Assembly (NCBI GenBank): GCA_030066685.1 | Contig: JASJBF010000051.1 | Coordinates: 62,001 to 126,000, forward strand | Direction of reading: 5' to 3' | From: Kiloniellales bacterium | Lineage (GTDB): Bacteria; Pseudomonadota; Alphaproteobacteria; Kiloniellales; JAKSBE01 | DNA: 64,000 nucleotides | Program-made: the position numbers and the translations under genes | Shown: positions 10,400 to 19,996 of the stretch, in pieces | Numbering within the stretch: position 1 is the first letter of the stretch | How the letters are laid out: every line of letters begins with the position of its first letter | The notes under the pieces: generated by a model | Databases searched by the model: none | What the model saw: the letters and a program-made list of their open reading frames with translations, nothing else | What the model was told of the DNA's origin: nothing

Positions 10400-10588
10400 G
10401 AGCTCGGCTCCTCAGTACTGACCGTAGCCTGACTGCGTGCTCGAGGCTCTCCATTGGAGTCTCGACCGTACAACCGCGCGTGCACGCTTTCGGGTACCAG
10501 CCTGTCCGAGAGTCTCCCAAATGCGGCCGCCGCGCCGCGCAACCCGGATTTCTCGGTTCGATCCCAAGATGCCATTCCGTAGACCGAA

Positions 10589-10936
10589 CTATTCGGTTCT
10601 ACTGCGTGACAAATCCTGCACGTGCCAGCCCGAACTCACATCAAAATGGCGAACCGAGCATTCGTCGATCAGGTCCTCATAACCCGCGGGTAGGAATGAG
10701 CTTTGCCAATCCTGCCCAAATCGGGCCCTTACAGCGTCCAGATTCGTCCACATCGACACGAATACGACAACATTTTCACCGCCCTGGACGCATCGACCGA
10801 AAAAATGCCCTAAGTTGCCAGGCTTGTCTCGGACGACATCTGCCGATGTCGTAGCAAAATTCTCCAATAGCCTATCGGCACATCCCTGTTTGGTTCGAAC
10901 CTCAAAAACCCGCAACAGCGGCCCATCCGTTGTCAT
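10589..10936 (-). CDS. Antibiotic biosynthesis monooxygenase (ABM)-like small protein
   Basis: A 115-residue protein of ferredoxin-like alpha/beta pattern: a first strand LLRVFEVRTKQG, a helix (LLENFATTSADVVR), a strand with GHFFGRCVQGGENVVVFVSMW, then a final helix (AVRARFGQDWQ). This order (strand, helix, 'G...G' strand pair, 'W.....' helix) fits the dimeric ABM/EthD barrel fold. The codons use far more A and T at third positions than the surrounding genes, which suggests recent transfer. The upstream 304 bp also look foreign. The function is unknown; ABM-fold proteins range from quinol monooxygenases to sensors. Confidence 0.6.
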   Translation of the reverse strand: MTTDGPLLRVFEVRTKQGCADRLLENFATTSADVVRDKPGNLGHFFGRCVQGGENVVVFVSMWTNLDAVRARFGQDWQSSFLPAGYEDLIDECSVRHFDVSSGWHVQDLSRSRTE

Positions 10937-11213
10937 GTCGTGCTCCGCGCAATCAGTGTCGGTGAGGCAGGCTTAGCACGCCGACGCACTTCACGCATTG
11001 GTCTGCCGGCGCGGCGTGCAAACGGCAGCTTGTGCCTAAAGCGGACCACCCAGCGGCCTCGCACGCTCGTCCGGTCTGGCACCGGCATCGGACGCTCTGA
11101 GTTCAAGTCTGCTTCCATGGTGGTTCCTGCCGGAATGCACTCGGTCCGGTGGACCGATGCCCTCGACAAAAGATCGGCCTTGAGCGGAAGGGCGCTCTGG
11201 GGCCTTGCCGAGA
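10937..11213. other. Region without a confident gene
   Basis: Lower-GC DNA between the ABM-like gene and the XRE regulator. A 78-codon minus-strand frame (10933-11169) overlaps the ABM start by ATGA, but its product is Arg-rich, without hydrophobic periodicity or family resemblance, and a plus-strand frame overlaps it over the same bases. I see no repeat ends or transposase remnants. Confidence 0.4.
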
Positions 11214-11246
11214 TTCCATATTCGAGATATTTTCTCTTATATGGAA
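11214..11246. promoter_or_regulatory. Nested palindrome over the XRE regulator start codon
   Basis: TTCCATAT (11214-11221) and ATATGGAA (11239-11246) form a perfect 8-bp inverted repeat; the right arm contains the ATG of the regulator (11241). Inside it is a second inverted repeat, GAGA-TATTT-TCTC. The AT-rich block stands out from the flanks. It is a likely autoregulatory operator for the XRE-cupin protein, or an mRNA hairpin hiding the start. Confidence 0.55.
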
Positions 11247-11813
11247 GTCCTGTCCGCAGATGACGCCTCCGTCGACCGGCGAATCGCCCAACGGCTGAAG
11301 GGCCTGCGGGCCGAACGCGGCTGGTCCCTGGACGAGCTGGCGCGGCGCAGCGCGGTCAGCCGGGCCAGCCTGTCGCGGCTCGAGAACGGGGAGGTGAGCC
11401 CGACCGCAAGCGTGCTGGGCAGGCTTTGCGCCGCCTACGGTCTGAGCCTCTCGCGGCTGATGTACTTGGTCGAGGACGGCTTCGCGCCGCTGGTCCGTCG
11501 GGAGGCGCAGCCGGTCTGGACGGACCGGGAGAGCGGCTTTCGGCGGCGATCGCTCTCCCCGCCCGCGCAGAGCCTGGCCGGCGAGGCCCTGGCGTGCGAA
11601 CTCGAGGCGGGCCGCCACATCGCCTACGAGCGCCCGCCGCGGCCGGGGCTGGAGCACCACCTGCACCTGGTCGAGGGCCGGCTGGAGGTGACCGTCGACG
11701 GGCGGCGCCACGACCTGCGGCCCGGCGACTGCCTGCGCTACCAGCTCTTCGGCCCCAGCGCTTTCGCCACCCCCGCGGAGAGCGGCGCCAGGTACACCCT
11801 CTTCATCGTGTGA
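11241..11813 (+). CDS. XRE-family transcriptional regulator with C-terminal cupin domain
   Basis: A 190-residue protein. Residues about 15-68 form a Cro/C1-type HTH (RLKGLRAERGWSLDELARRS, then SRASLSRLENGEVSPT as the recognition region). Residues about 115-188 form a cupin barrel (LEHHLHLVEGRLEVTVDG and DLRPGDCLRYQLFGP), which senses a small ligand in this family. Such regulators control catabolic or detoxification genes nearby. ATG 11241 is chosen because it opens the HTH lead; an in-frame start at 11205 would add 12 unlikely residues. The GNAT gene follows after 6 bp and is probably regulated together. Confidence 0.9.
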   Translation: MEVLSADDASVDRRIAQRLKGLRAERGWSLDELARRSAVSRASLSRLENGEVSPTASVLGRLCAAYGLSLSRLMYLVEDGFAPLVRREAQPVWTDRESGFRRRSLSPPAQSLAGEALACELEAGRHIAYERPPRPGLEHHLHLVEGRLEVTVDGRRHDLRPGDCLRYQLFGPSAFATPAESGARYTLFIV

Positions 11814-11819
11814 GGCGCT

Positions 11820-12356
11820 ATGGCCAGACATCCGGAACCCGAAATCTCGACCTTCACGGCCGACGACATCGTGCGCCACGTCCGCGAGCTCGGCGCGCTC
11901 CTCCAGGACTGTGTGCAGGACGGGGCCAGCATCAGCTTCGTGCTGCCCTTCACGACGGAGGAGGCCGAGGCCTTCTGGCGACGGAAGGTGCTGCCGGCGG
12001 TCCGCGGCGGCGGTCTCCTGCTCCTGGTCGCGCGCCAGGACGGCGTCATCGCGGGCTCCGTCCAGCTGGACCACGATACGCCGCCCAACCAGCCCCATCG
12101 GGCCGAGGTCCGCAAGCTCATGGTCCATCCCGGCTTCCGCCGCCAGGGCCTGGCCAGGGCCTTGATGGTCGAGCTCGAGCGTCTTGCGTTCCGGATGGGG
12201 CGGCGCCTGATCACCCTGGACACCCGCACCGGCGATGCGGCCGAGCCGCTCTACGCCTCGCTGGACTACAAGACGGCGGGGATCATCCCGGATTTCTGCC
12301 GCGACACCATCGAAGACCGGCTCGATCCGACCACGATCATGTACAAGGCGCTTTGA
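11820..12356 (+). CDS. GNAT family N-acetyltransferase
   Basis: A 178-residue acetyltransferase. The central strand and P-loop AEVRKLMVHPGFRRQGLARALMVELERLA contain the acetyl-CoA motif A (R/Q-x-x-G-x-G/A), and LITLDTRTGDAAEPLYASLDY is motif B, typical of enzymes acting on small molecules such as antibiotics or amino acids. The substrate is unknown. It begins 6 bp after the XRE-cupin regulator stop, so the pair forms an operon of a sensor and a modifying enzyme. Confidence 0.88.
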   Translation: MARHPEPEISTFTADDIVRHVRELGALLQDCVQDGASISFVLPFTTEEAEAFWRRKVLPAVRGGGLLLLVARQDGVIAGSVQLDHDTPPNQPHRAEVRKLMVHPGFRRQGLARALMVELERLAFRMGRRLITLDTRTGDAAEPLYASLDYKTAGIIPDFCRDTIEDRLDPTTIMYKAL

Positions 12357-12377
12357 AGCGGCGGTCTTCCGCTCGGC

Positions 12378-13595
12378 TCAGGCGCCGGCCGTCGAGGCCC
12401 GCGCCGCCGCCCGCCGCCGGTGACGAGCGAAGAGGGCGAGGGCCAGGAGCACGGCCGCCAGGGGCAGGGTCGCGGCGAGATTGATCGCGCCCCAGCCCGC
12501 GGTGTTGTGCAGCGCGCCGGCGGAAAGCGCGGTGCAGGCCACGGTGCCCCAGACCAGGAACTCGTTCATCGCCTGGACCTTGGCCTTCTCCTCGGGCCGA
12601 TAGCTCTCGGTCAGCAAGGTCGTGCCGCCGACGAAGAGGAAGTTCCAGCCGACCCCGAGCAGGACCAGAGCTGCGGCGAAGGTCCAGACGTCGCCGGCGC
12701 CCAGGAGGTTCACCGCCGTGCAGCCGAGCATCAGGACGGCGCCGGTGATCAGCACCCGCAGCACGCCGAAGCGCGCGATCACGTGGCCGGTGAAGAAGGA
12801 GGGGGCGTACATGCCGAGCACGTGCCATTGGATCACCAGGGCCGCGCTGTCGAAGGGATGGCCCTGGCCGATCATGGCCGGCGGCGTCACCGTCATCACC
12901 AGGTTCATGGTGCCGTAGCCGATCAGGGCGCAAAGCACGGCGACGATGAAGACCGGCTGGCGTGCCAGCTCCAGGATCGGCCGTCCGCCCCGGCTGCGTT
13001 CCGTGTCACCCGGCTTCGGGATGGTCGTGAATTGCAGAAGCAGCAGGATCACCAGGGACAGCAGGGCGATCATCAGGTAGCCCCCGGCGAAAGGCGCCTC
13101 CAGAAGGTCCTTGGAGCGCTTGGCGAGCTCCGGCCCGAGGATCGCGGCGATCACGCCGCCGGCCAGGACCAGGGAAATCGCCCGGCTCCTGAAGGCCTCG
13201 TCGGCGACGTCGGCGGCCGCGAAGCGATAGAACATGACTCCCACGGCCGACGCGCCGAAGGGGAGCGAGGTCAGACAGAAGAGCAGGAAGCTTTCGGCCG
13301 AGATCGCCCAGGCGCCGAGCAGTCCGGCGAGGATCCCGAGGCCGGCGCTGAGGCTCAGGCCCAGGCGCCGGCCGCGCTGCTTCATCAGGTAGGCGGCCGG
13401 CATCGCCAGCAGCATGACCGACACCCACTGCAACGCCAGAGGCAGCGTCGCCAGGCGGACGTCCGGGGCCAGCTTGGCCCCGACCAGCGCGGTGAAGCTC
13501 AGCATCAGGGTGGCGCTGCTCATGCCGGCCGCCTGGCACAGGGCCAGCAGAAAGACGTTGCGGCGCCGATGCTTTGCCGCTTCGGCCGGACTCAT
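12378..13595 (-). CDS. MFS transporter
   Basis: A 405-residue polytopic protein with about twelve hydrophobic segments. The cytoplasmic loop between spans 2 and 3 has the MFS motif A remnant (YLMKQRGRRLGLSLSAG). A long loop after span 6 (FTTIPKPGDTERSRGGRP) separates the two halves. Such proteins export or import small solutes; no substrate is suggested by the sequence. It ends head-on to the GNAT gene (22-bp gap). Confidence 0.88.
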   Translation of the reverse strand: MSPAEAAKHRRRNVFLLALCQAAGMSSATLMLSFTALVGAKLAPDVRLATLPLALQWVSVMLLAMPAAYLMKQRGRRLGLSLSAGLGILAGLLGAWAISAESFLLFCLTSLPFGASAVGVMFYRFAAADVADEAFRSRAISLVLAGGVIAAILGPELAKRSKDLLEAPFAGGYLMIALLSLVILLLLQFTTIPKPGDTERSRGGRPILELARQPVFIVAVLCALIGYGTMNLVMTVTPPAMIGQGHPFDSAALVIQWHVLGMYAPSFFTGHVIARFGVLRVLITGAVLMLGCTAVNLLGAGDVWTFAAALVLLGVGWNFLFVGGTTLLTESYRPEEKAKVQAMNEFLVWGTVACTALSAGALHNTAGWGAINLAATLPLAAVLLALALFARHRRRAAARASTAGA

Positions 13596-13733
13596 GGCGG
13601 AGGGTCCCTGTACGCAGCTGGGATCTTGGAGGCGCGGCCCTTACCGCCGCGCCGTCCCTGTCCTATCATCCGGGCCGGGTCGGTGGCAAACGCCTCGGCT
13701 TGTGGCGCCGCAGGGCTTTAGGGAGCAAGAGGA

Positions 13734-14741
13734 ATGAAGGCCTACGAGATCGTCTCGCCGGAAGGCATCGATGCCCTGGCCCTGCAGGAGCGTCCGCAGT
13801 CCGAGCCCGGTCCCGGGCAGATCCTGGTCCGGCTGCGCGCCTCCTCGATCAACTATCGCGACCTGCTCAACGTCCTCGATCCGCCGGCGCGGGGCATCGA
13901 CTACCCCCGAATCCCCAACTCCGACGGCGCCGGCGAGGTGCTCGAGGTCGGGCCGGGGGTGACCCGCTTCCGGACCGGCGACCGGGTCGCCGGCTGCTTC
14001 TTCCAGCGCTGGCCGGCCGGCGGCATCACGCCGGAGGCCATGGCCAGCGCCCTGGGCGGGCCGGTCGACGGCCTGCTGGCGGAAACCGCGGTCCTGGAAG
14101 AGGACGGGGCGGTCGCCATCCCCGAGCACCTGTCCTTCGAGGAGGCCGCGACCCTGCCCTGCGCCGCCCTGACCGCCTGGCACATCCTGGTCGAGATGGG
14201 CCGGATCAAGGCCGGCGACACGGTGCTGACCCTGGGCACCGGCGGGGTCTCGATCTTCGCCCTTCAGTTCGCCGTCCAGCAGGGCGCCCGGGTCATCGTG
14301 ACCTCCAGCAGCGACGACAAGCTGGCCCGCGCGCGCGAGCTGGGCGCCTGGCAGACCGTCAATTACCGGAGCACTCCGGACTGGGAGCGGGCGGTCCTGG
14401 AGCTGACCAGGGGCCGCGGCGCCGACGTCGTGGTCGAGGTCGGCGGCGCCGGCACCCTGGAGAAGTCGATCCAGGCGGTCCGGGTTGGCGGCCGCATCGG
14501 CCTGGTCGGGGTCTTGACCGGCGGCCGGATCGACCCGACCAGCGTGATGCGCAAGTCGATCCGCCTGCAGGGCATCTACGTCGGCAGCCGGGAGATGTTC
14601 GAGGCCATGAACCGGGCGATCGCCGCCGGCGGCCTGAGGCCGGTCATCGACCGCGGCTTCGGCTTCGAGGAGGCCCGCGCCGCCTACCACCACATGCGGA
14701 GCGGCGGCCACTTCGGCAAGATCGTGATCAAGATTCCATAA
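13734..14741 (+). CDS. Zinc-type alcohol dehydrogenase-like oxidoreductase (MDR superfamily)
   Basis: A 335-residue medium-chain dehydrogenase/reductase. The N-terminal GroES-like domain has SINYRDLLNVLD and PNSDGAGEVLEVGPGVTRFRTGDRV; the cofactor domain has TLGTGGVSIFALQFAVQQGA, a glycine-rich NAD(P) loop. The catalytic zinc ligands are not conserved, placing it in the quinone-oxidoreductase-like branch. It reduces or oxidises an unidentified carbonyl substrate. A GGGAGCAAGAGGA site precedes the ATG. Confidence 0.85.
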   Translation: MKAYEIVSPEGIDALALQERPQSEPGPGQILVRLRASSINYRDLLNVLDPPARGIDYPRIPNSDGAGEVLEVGPGVTRFRTGDRVAGCFFQRWPAGGITPEAMASALGGPVDGLLAETAVLEEDGAVAIPEHLSFEEAATLPCAALTAWHILVEMGRIKAGDTVLTLGTGGVSIFALQFAVQQGARVIVTSSSDDKLARARELGAWQTVNYRSTPDWERAVLELTRGRGADVVVEVGGAGTLEKSIQAVRVGGRIGLVGVLTGGRIDPTSVMRKSIRLQGIYVGSREMFEAMNRAIAAGGLRPVIDRGFGFEEARAAYHHMRSGGHFGKIVIKIP

Positions 14742-14900
14742 ACCAACCCGCGGTGAAACAAACCAAAAGGAGTTACGACGATAAAGTCCTGATACCTTAA
14801 GGTGAATTTTGGAAGTTGCGGTCTCTACGGCTCATTAATATTTGTCGGTTATTTTCGGGACCCGTCTTAAAGCCAGCGAACAAGCCTTCAGGAGCAGATT

Positions 14901-15326
14901 ATGGATCGTCGCAGCCTTCTGCGCTTCACCGTTGCCGGGGCCGCCGTCGGCATCATCGCGCCGCGTGGCGTCTTGGCCGGTTCCACCGCTTTCAATCCCC
15001 TGCGCGCGCCCATAGCCGGCGCTCTCTACTACACCGAGGACGCGCCAGGCCGCTGGAGCAAGAAGGTGAACGGTCACCTGCCGCGCTTCGAGCGCGAGGG
15101 GAACATCATCGAAGTCGCTACCGGTCACGAGATGAACGGCTTCGAGCACTACATCGTCAAGCATCAGGTCTTCGACCGGGACTTCAAGCTGATCGCCGAG
15201 AAGATGTTCAATCCGGCCACCGACGCGCCGGTCTCGCGCCACGACATCTCGGGCCACGGCGGCCGCGTCTATGCGCTCAGCTTTTGCAACAAGCACGACG
15301 CCTGGCTGAACGCCCTGGACGTCTGA
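14901..15326 (+). CDS. Tat-exported superoxide reductase-like (SORL/desulfoferrodoxin domain) protein
   Basis: A 141-residue protein. Residues 1-27 form a Tat signal (DRRSLLRF followed by a hydrophobic stretch and an Ala-rich cleavage region), so the mature protein acts outside the cytoplasm. The rest resembles the superoxide reductase iron domain. The candidate ligands of the square-pyramidal Fe site are His59 (NGHLP), His76 and His83 (GHEMNGFEHYI), then Cys129 and His132 in FCNKHDAW (the CNxH signature). In canonical enzymes a Lys precedes the first ligand (E-K-H); here it is Gly58. It could still reduce superoxide, or only bind iron. The 159-bp upstream gap is AT-rich and likely carries its own promoter. 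No rubredoxin-type partner is seen. Confidence 0.75.
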   Translation: MDRRSLLRFTVAGAAVGIIAPRGVLAGSTAFNPLRAPIAGALYYTEDAPGRWSKKVNGHLPRFEREGNIIEVATGHEMNGFEHYIVKHQVFDRDFKLIAEKMFNPATDAPVSRHDISGHGGRVYALSFCNKHDAWLNALDV

Positions 15327-15400
15327 CGCCTGCTGAAGCTTCTGCCGAGCAATGCGCCGGGTCTCCTGCCTGTCTTGAGTGGGAGGTCCGGCGCAAGCAC

Positions 15401-15430
15401 TTGACAATGGATAAAAATTTGCGGTCATAG
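15401..15430 (+). promoter_or_regulatory. Putative promoter of the transglutaminase-like gene
   Basis: TTGACA (15401-15406) is a perfect -35 and lies in an AT-rich patch. TCATAG (15425-15430), 18 bases on, is the best -10. The ATG follows at 15462. Confidence 0.5.
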
Positions 15431-15461
15431 TCCTGCTCCCTGCACCACCCGGGAGCCTGCC

Positions 15462-16355
15462 ATGACCGACCCGACCCTAGCTTTCTACGCCACTCAGTCC
15501 GCTCACTCCGACCCGCAAGACTTTGCCCGGCTCATCGCCGCCGCGCCCGCCGATTGGGCCGGTCTCTGCCGATGGGTGCAAAACCTCGTCTTCCACATCT
15601 ACGATGCCAGCGAGCTGGATCCGCCCCTGCCGGCCGAACGGCAGCAGGATCGCCGGGCCCGCCGCGTCTCGGAGATCCTGGAGCGAATCGGCGACGCAGG
15701 CCCTGGAGACCTCGGAAGGCCGCGGGCGCCGCAGCAGCGCTTCTCCGGGACCTGCCGAGACTTTGCCCTGCTGACCTGCAGCCTGCTTCGGCATCAGGCG
15801 GTTCCGGCCCGGCTCCGGGTCGGCTTCGCCGGCTACTTCAATGCGCCGCGTTTCGAGGACCACTGGCTCTGTGAGGCCTGGGACTCGAATCAAGGGCGCT
15901 GGCGGCTTCTTGACGCTCAGCTTGGCCCGGAAGACCGGCGGCGTTTCCAGGTGGCTTTCGATCCTTTGGACGTGCCTCGCGATGCCTTCCTCACCGCGGG
16001 GGCGGCGTGGCAGTCTCTGCGCACGGGAGACAGGGAGGCAAAGCGCTTCGGCGTCTCCTTCGTCGGGATCGAGGGGGCCTGGTTCGTGGCGAGCAGCCTG
16101 TTCCGCGACCTGGCGGCCCTCAACAAAGTGGAGCTGGAGCCCTGGGACTACTGGTCGCATACGCTCGCGATCTCGGAACGCCATGAGGTGCCTGAGGGCC
16201 TGGAGCCGCTCCTCGACGAGATCGCCGCGGCGCTGGCGGCGGACCCGATCGACTTCGATGCCGTTCGGCAGTTGTATGCGCGGCCGGACCTGGGCGTGCC
16301 GGGCGAGGTGGTCTGCTATCCCTCCGGCGAACTGGAGCGGGCCCGGGTCTTCTAG
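15462..16355 (+). CDS. Transglutaminase-like domain protein
   Basis: A 297-residue protein without a signal peptide. The catalytic triad of the transglutaminase-like superfamily can be seen: Cys in FSGTCRDFALLTCSLLR (about residue 103), His in FEDHWLCEAWD and Asp in RWRLLDAQLG. This is the arrangement of bacterial cysteine-protease-like members, which act on amide bonds; the substrate is unknown. The C-terminal third is alpha-helical and lacks a known domain. Its own promoter is likely (TTGACA upstream). Confidence 0.82.
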   Translation: MTDPTLAFYATQSAHSDPQDFARLIAAAPADWAGLCRWVQNLVFHIYDASELDPPLPAERQQDRRARRVSEILERIGDAGPGDLGRPRAPQQRFSGTCRDFALLTCSLLRHQAVPARLRVGFAGYFNAPRFEDHWLCEAWDSNQGRWRLLDAQLGPEDRRRFQVAFDPLDVPRDAFLTAGAAWQSLRTGDREAKRFGVSFVGIEGAWFVASSLFRDLAALNKVELEPWDYWSHTLAISERHEVPEGLEPLLDEIAAALAADPIDFDAVRQLYARPDLGVPGEVVCYPSGELERARVF

Positions 16356-16463
16356 TCGTTCCGCCGTTCTTGCTTCGAGCAGAGGCTAGCGACATGTCGC
16401 TTCCGGGTGTCTAGATTGGAGAATCGCGGTGTCGTCATTCCTGGTACAAACCGGTCCGTAGGC

Positions 16464-17510
16464 ATGTCGGAGAACACCAACCATCAGGTCCTGCTGGTCG
16501 CACGCCCGGAGGGCGGGGTGCGGGAGGACTGCTTCCGACTGGAGGCTGCGCCACGGCCCGAGCCCGGGCCGGGGCAGCTGCTGGTCCGGGTGATTTACCT
16601 CTCGCTCGACCCGGCCATGCGGGGCTGGATCTCCGAGGCGCCGAACTACCGTGAGGCGCTGCCCTTGGGCTCGGTCATGACCGGCTTCACCGTGGGCGAG
16701 GTGGCGGCCTCCCGGCATCCCGACTACGCCGTGGGCGATGTCGTCCTGGGCCGCCAGGGCTGGCGGGAATGGGCGGTCTCGGACGGCAGCGACGTCCACC
16801 GCAAGCTCGATCCGGCCGAGGCGCCGATCTCGACCGCGCTTCACGTTCTGGGGCACACTGGTCTCACCGCCTATCTCGGGCTGACCGAGGTCGGCCGGCC
16901 GGCGGCCGGGGAAACGGTTATGGTCTCGACCGCGGCCGGCGCGGTCGGCTCCATGGTCGGGCAGATCGCGAAGCTCAAGGGCTGTCGCAGCGTGGGCCTG
17001 ACCGGATCGGACGAGAAGGTGGCGCGCTGCCGCACCGACTTCGGCTACGACGCGGCGATCAACTACAAGACGGCGGCCGACCTCGAGGCCGCGATCGCTG
17101 CGGCCTGTCCCGACGGCATCGACGTCTATTTCGACAACGTCGGCGGCCCGATCTCCGACGCCGTGCTGGAGCGGATCAACGTCGGCGCCCGCATCATCGT
17201 CTGCGGCACCATGGGCATCCCGGACGGCGGGCCGGACGATCCGCCGCCCCTGGGCCCGCGGCCCAACCGCCAGCTGCTGATCAGGCGGGCGCGGATGGAG
17301 GGCTTCCTGGTGCTCGACCACCTGGCCAGCCTGGACCGCCTGCCGGCCGAGCTGGTCGCCTGGGTCCGGGACGGAAAGCTCGGTTATCGGGAGGACAGGG
17401 TGCAGGGCCTGGAGAACGCGGCTTCGGCGCTTCTGCGCCTTCTTTCCGGCCAAAACCTCGGCAAGATGATCGTCCAGGTCGCCGCCGACCCGACACTTTC
17501 CGAGGGTTAG
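16464..17510 (+). CDS. NADP-dependent oxidoreductase (CurA / prostaglandin-reductase-like MDR)
   Basis: A 348-residue double-bond reductase. It has the family's early RPEGGVREDCF and the SLDPAMRGWI motif, then GHTGLTAYLGLTEVG, and the NADP loop VSTAAGAVGSMVGQIAKLKG. Near the end of the cofactor domain are DVYFDNVGGPISDAVLERI and the conserved RRARMEGFLVLDH. Members reduce the C=C bond of alpha,beta-unsaturated aldehydes or ketones with NADPH (detoxification). ATG 16464 is chosen over a TTG at 16407, because the fold begins right after it. Confidence 0.9.
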   Translation: MSENTNHQVLLVARPEGGVREDCFRLEAAPRPEPGPGQLLVRVIYLSLDPAMRGWISEAPNYREALPLGSVMTGFTVGEVAASRHPDYAVGDVVLGRQGWREWAVSDGSDVHRKLDPAEAPISTALHVLGHTGLTAYLGLTEVGRPAAGETVMVSTAAGAVGSMVGQIAKLKGCRSVGLTGSDEKVARCRTDFGYDAAINYKTAADLEAAIAAACPDGIDVYFDNVGGPISDAVLERINVGARIIVCGTMGIPDGGPDDPPPLGPRPNRQLLIRRARMEGFLVLDHLASLDRLPAELVAWVRDGKLGYREDRVQGLENAASALLRLLSGQNLGKMIVQVAADPTLSEG

Positions 17511-17522
17511 CCCTTCGCGCGC

Positions 17523-18441
<919 letters not shown>

Positions 18442-18452
<11 letters not shown>

Positions 18453-19917
18453 CCCCGAGTTTCGCCGCTACCTCTGGCTCGAAATGAGTCCGCAGCGACT
18501 GATCGCGATGCCGGCGATCCTGGGGGCGATTTTCCTGCTTCTCTGGCTCAGCGGTCGCGATACGGCGGCCTTCGGCGACTGGAGCCTCGGCATCTACCTG
18601 CTGCTGGTCCTGCTCTGGGGCACGCGCCTGGCCGCCTCCGCCGTGGTCTCCGAGGTCCGCGCCAGGACCTGGGATTGGCAGCGCATGTCGGCCGTGCGGC
18701 CCTGGCAGATGACCTGGGGCAAGCTCTTCGGCTCCACGGTTTTCGTTTGGTTCGGTGCCTTGATCTGCCTCGGCGTCTTCGCCCTCGAGCTGCTCCTGAG
18801 CGGACAGGGCGCAGAGCTTCCGCGGAGGGTCTTTCTCGTCCTGGCCGTCGCGGTCCTGGCCCATGCGGTCAGCCTGGCGACCAGCCTGCTGTGGCTGCGC
18901 CGGCGTGACCTCGATCGGCGCTCGGTGGTGCCCCTGCCCCAGGTGCTCGGCTTCGTGGCGGGCGGATACACCTACTACGAGGCTTCGGCCGCCCTCGACG
19001 CCGGTGCCGACGGCTTCGCCGCCCTGGCCTGGCACGGCATGACCTTCGATCTCGACCGCTTCGTCCTGGTCAGCCTCGCGGTCTTCCTCGCCTGGTCCCT
19101 GCTCGCCGTCTACCGCCTGATGCAGGCCGAGCTGCAGGTCCGGCAGCGGCCCTGGGCCTGGGCAACCTTCGTGATCTTCCTGATGGTCTATCTTAGCGGC
19201 CTGCCGACCCTGCGCCTGGAGCAGCTGGGCACGACCGGGCTGCTGACGGCACGTCTCCTGCTGGCCCTCGGGGTCGCGCTGGCGCTGGCCTACGCCACCT
19301 GTTTTCTCTTCGAGAAGGATCCCATTTCCTGGCGCGGCTTGCTCTTGGCGCTCAAGGGTGGCGACACCCGGCGGACGCTGCGCCTGCTCCCGCAGTGGCT
19401 GATCGTTACCGTCATCACGGCGCTGGCCGCGCTGGCCTATCTCGTCTGCGTTCTCCTGCTGGACGATCTTCGGGGCCTGGACGAGGTCCTGCTGGGCATG
19501 GGCTTCCAACAGGCCAGCATTCTGATGACCGTCGGCCTGTTGGGCTTTTTGCTGCGCGATCTGGTGATCATCCTGTTGCTCAACCTGCGCGGCGGCCGAC
19601 CGCACGCTGCGGCCCTGGTCTACCTTTTGGTCCTTCACCTTCTGGTACCGGCTCTCATGATCGCCTTGGGTATTGGGGGTCTGGTCGGCCTGGTGTCGCC
19701 CTTCGCCCAGATCCCGGCCCTGCCGCTCCAGGTCTTCTTCCTTGGCGCGGCACCGGTACAGCCGCCCGGCTTCATGTTCACCGATCTCGCGCAGGTGCCC
19801 TGGCTCATCGCCCTGGGACCCTTGCCACAGGTAGCGTTGCTGGCCGTCCTGCTCGCCGGCCGCTGGCGGCGCTTCCAGTCCGATATCGACAGGTCGCTGG
19901 CTCACGAAGCCGTGTAG
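18442..19917 (+). CDS. ABC-2 type transporter permease
   Basis: A 491-residue membrane protein with about twelve hydrophobic segments, including AILGAIFLLLWLSGRD at the start and a C-terminal pair (LIALGPLPQVALLAVLLAG). The start is taken as GTG 18442 because AAGGAGG (18429-18435) stands 6 bases before it, inside the end of the ATPase gene; starting at 18409 would lack any ribosome site. The short loops and the size fit an ABC-2 permease. The substrate is unknown. Translation is probably coupled to the ATPase. Confidence 0.82.
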
Positions 19918-19996
19918 CTGCCCGGCGCCCCGGGCGCTACAAAACAGGGGCCGCCGCGCCCAGATAGCGGATGTCAAAACAGCGAGGGGACAGGCC

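Noticed and set aside
10480-10580. tRNA-like pieces (GTCCGAGAG and a GGTTCGATCCC T-loop)
   Set aside because: The T stem has a mismatch and no acceptor or anticodon stem could be closed; likely chance.
10933-11169. 78-codon minus-strand frame with ATGA overlap to the ABM-like gene
   Set aside because: The overlap is tempting, but the product is Arg-rich, without known family, and the plus strand is equally open; not supported as a gene.
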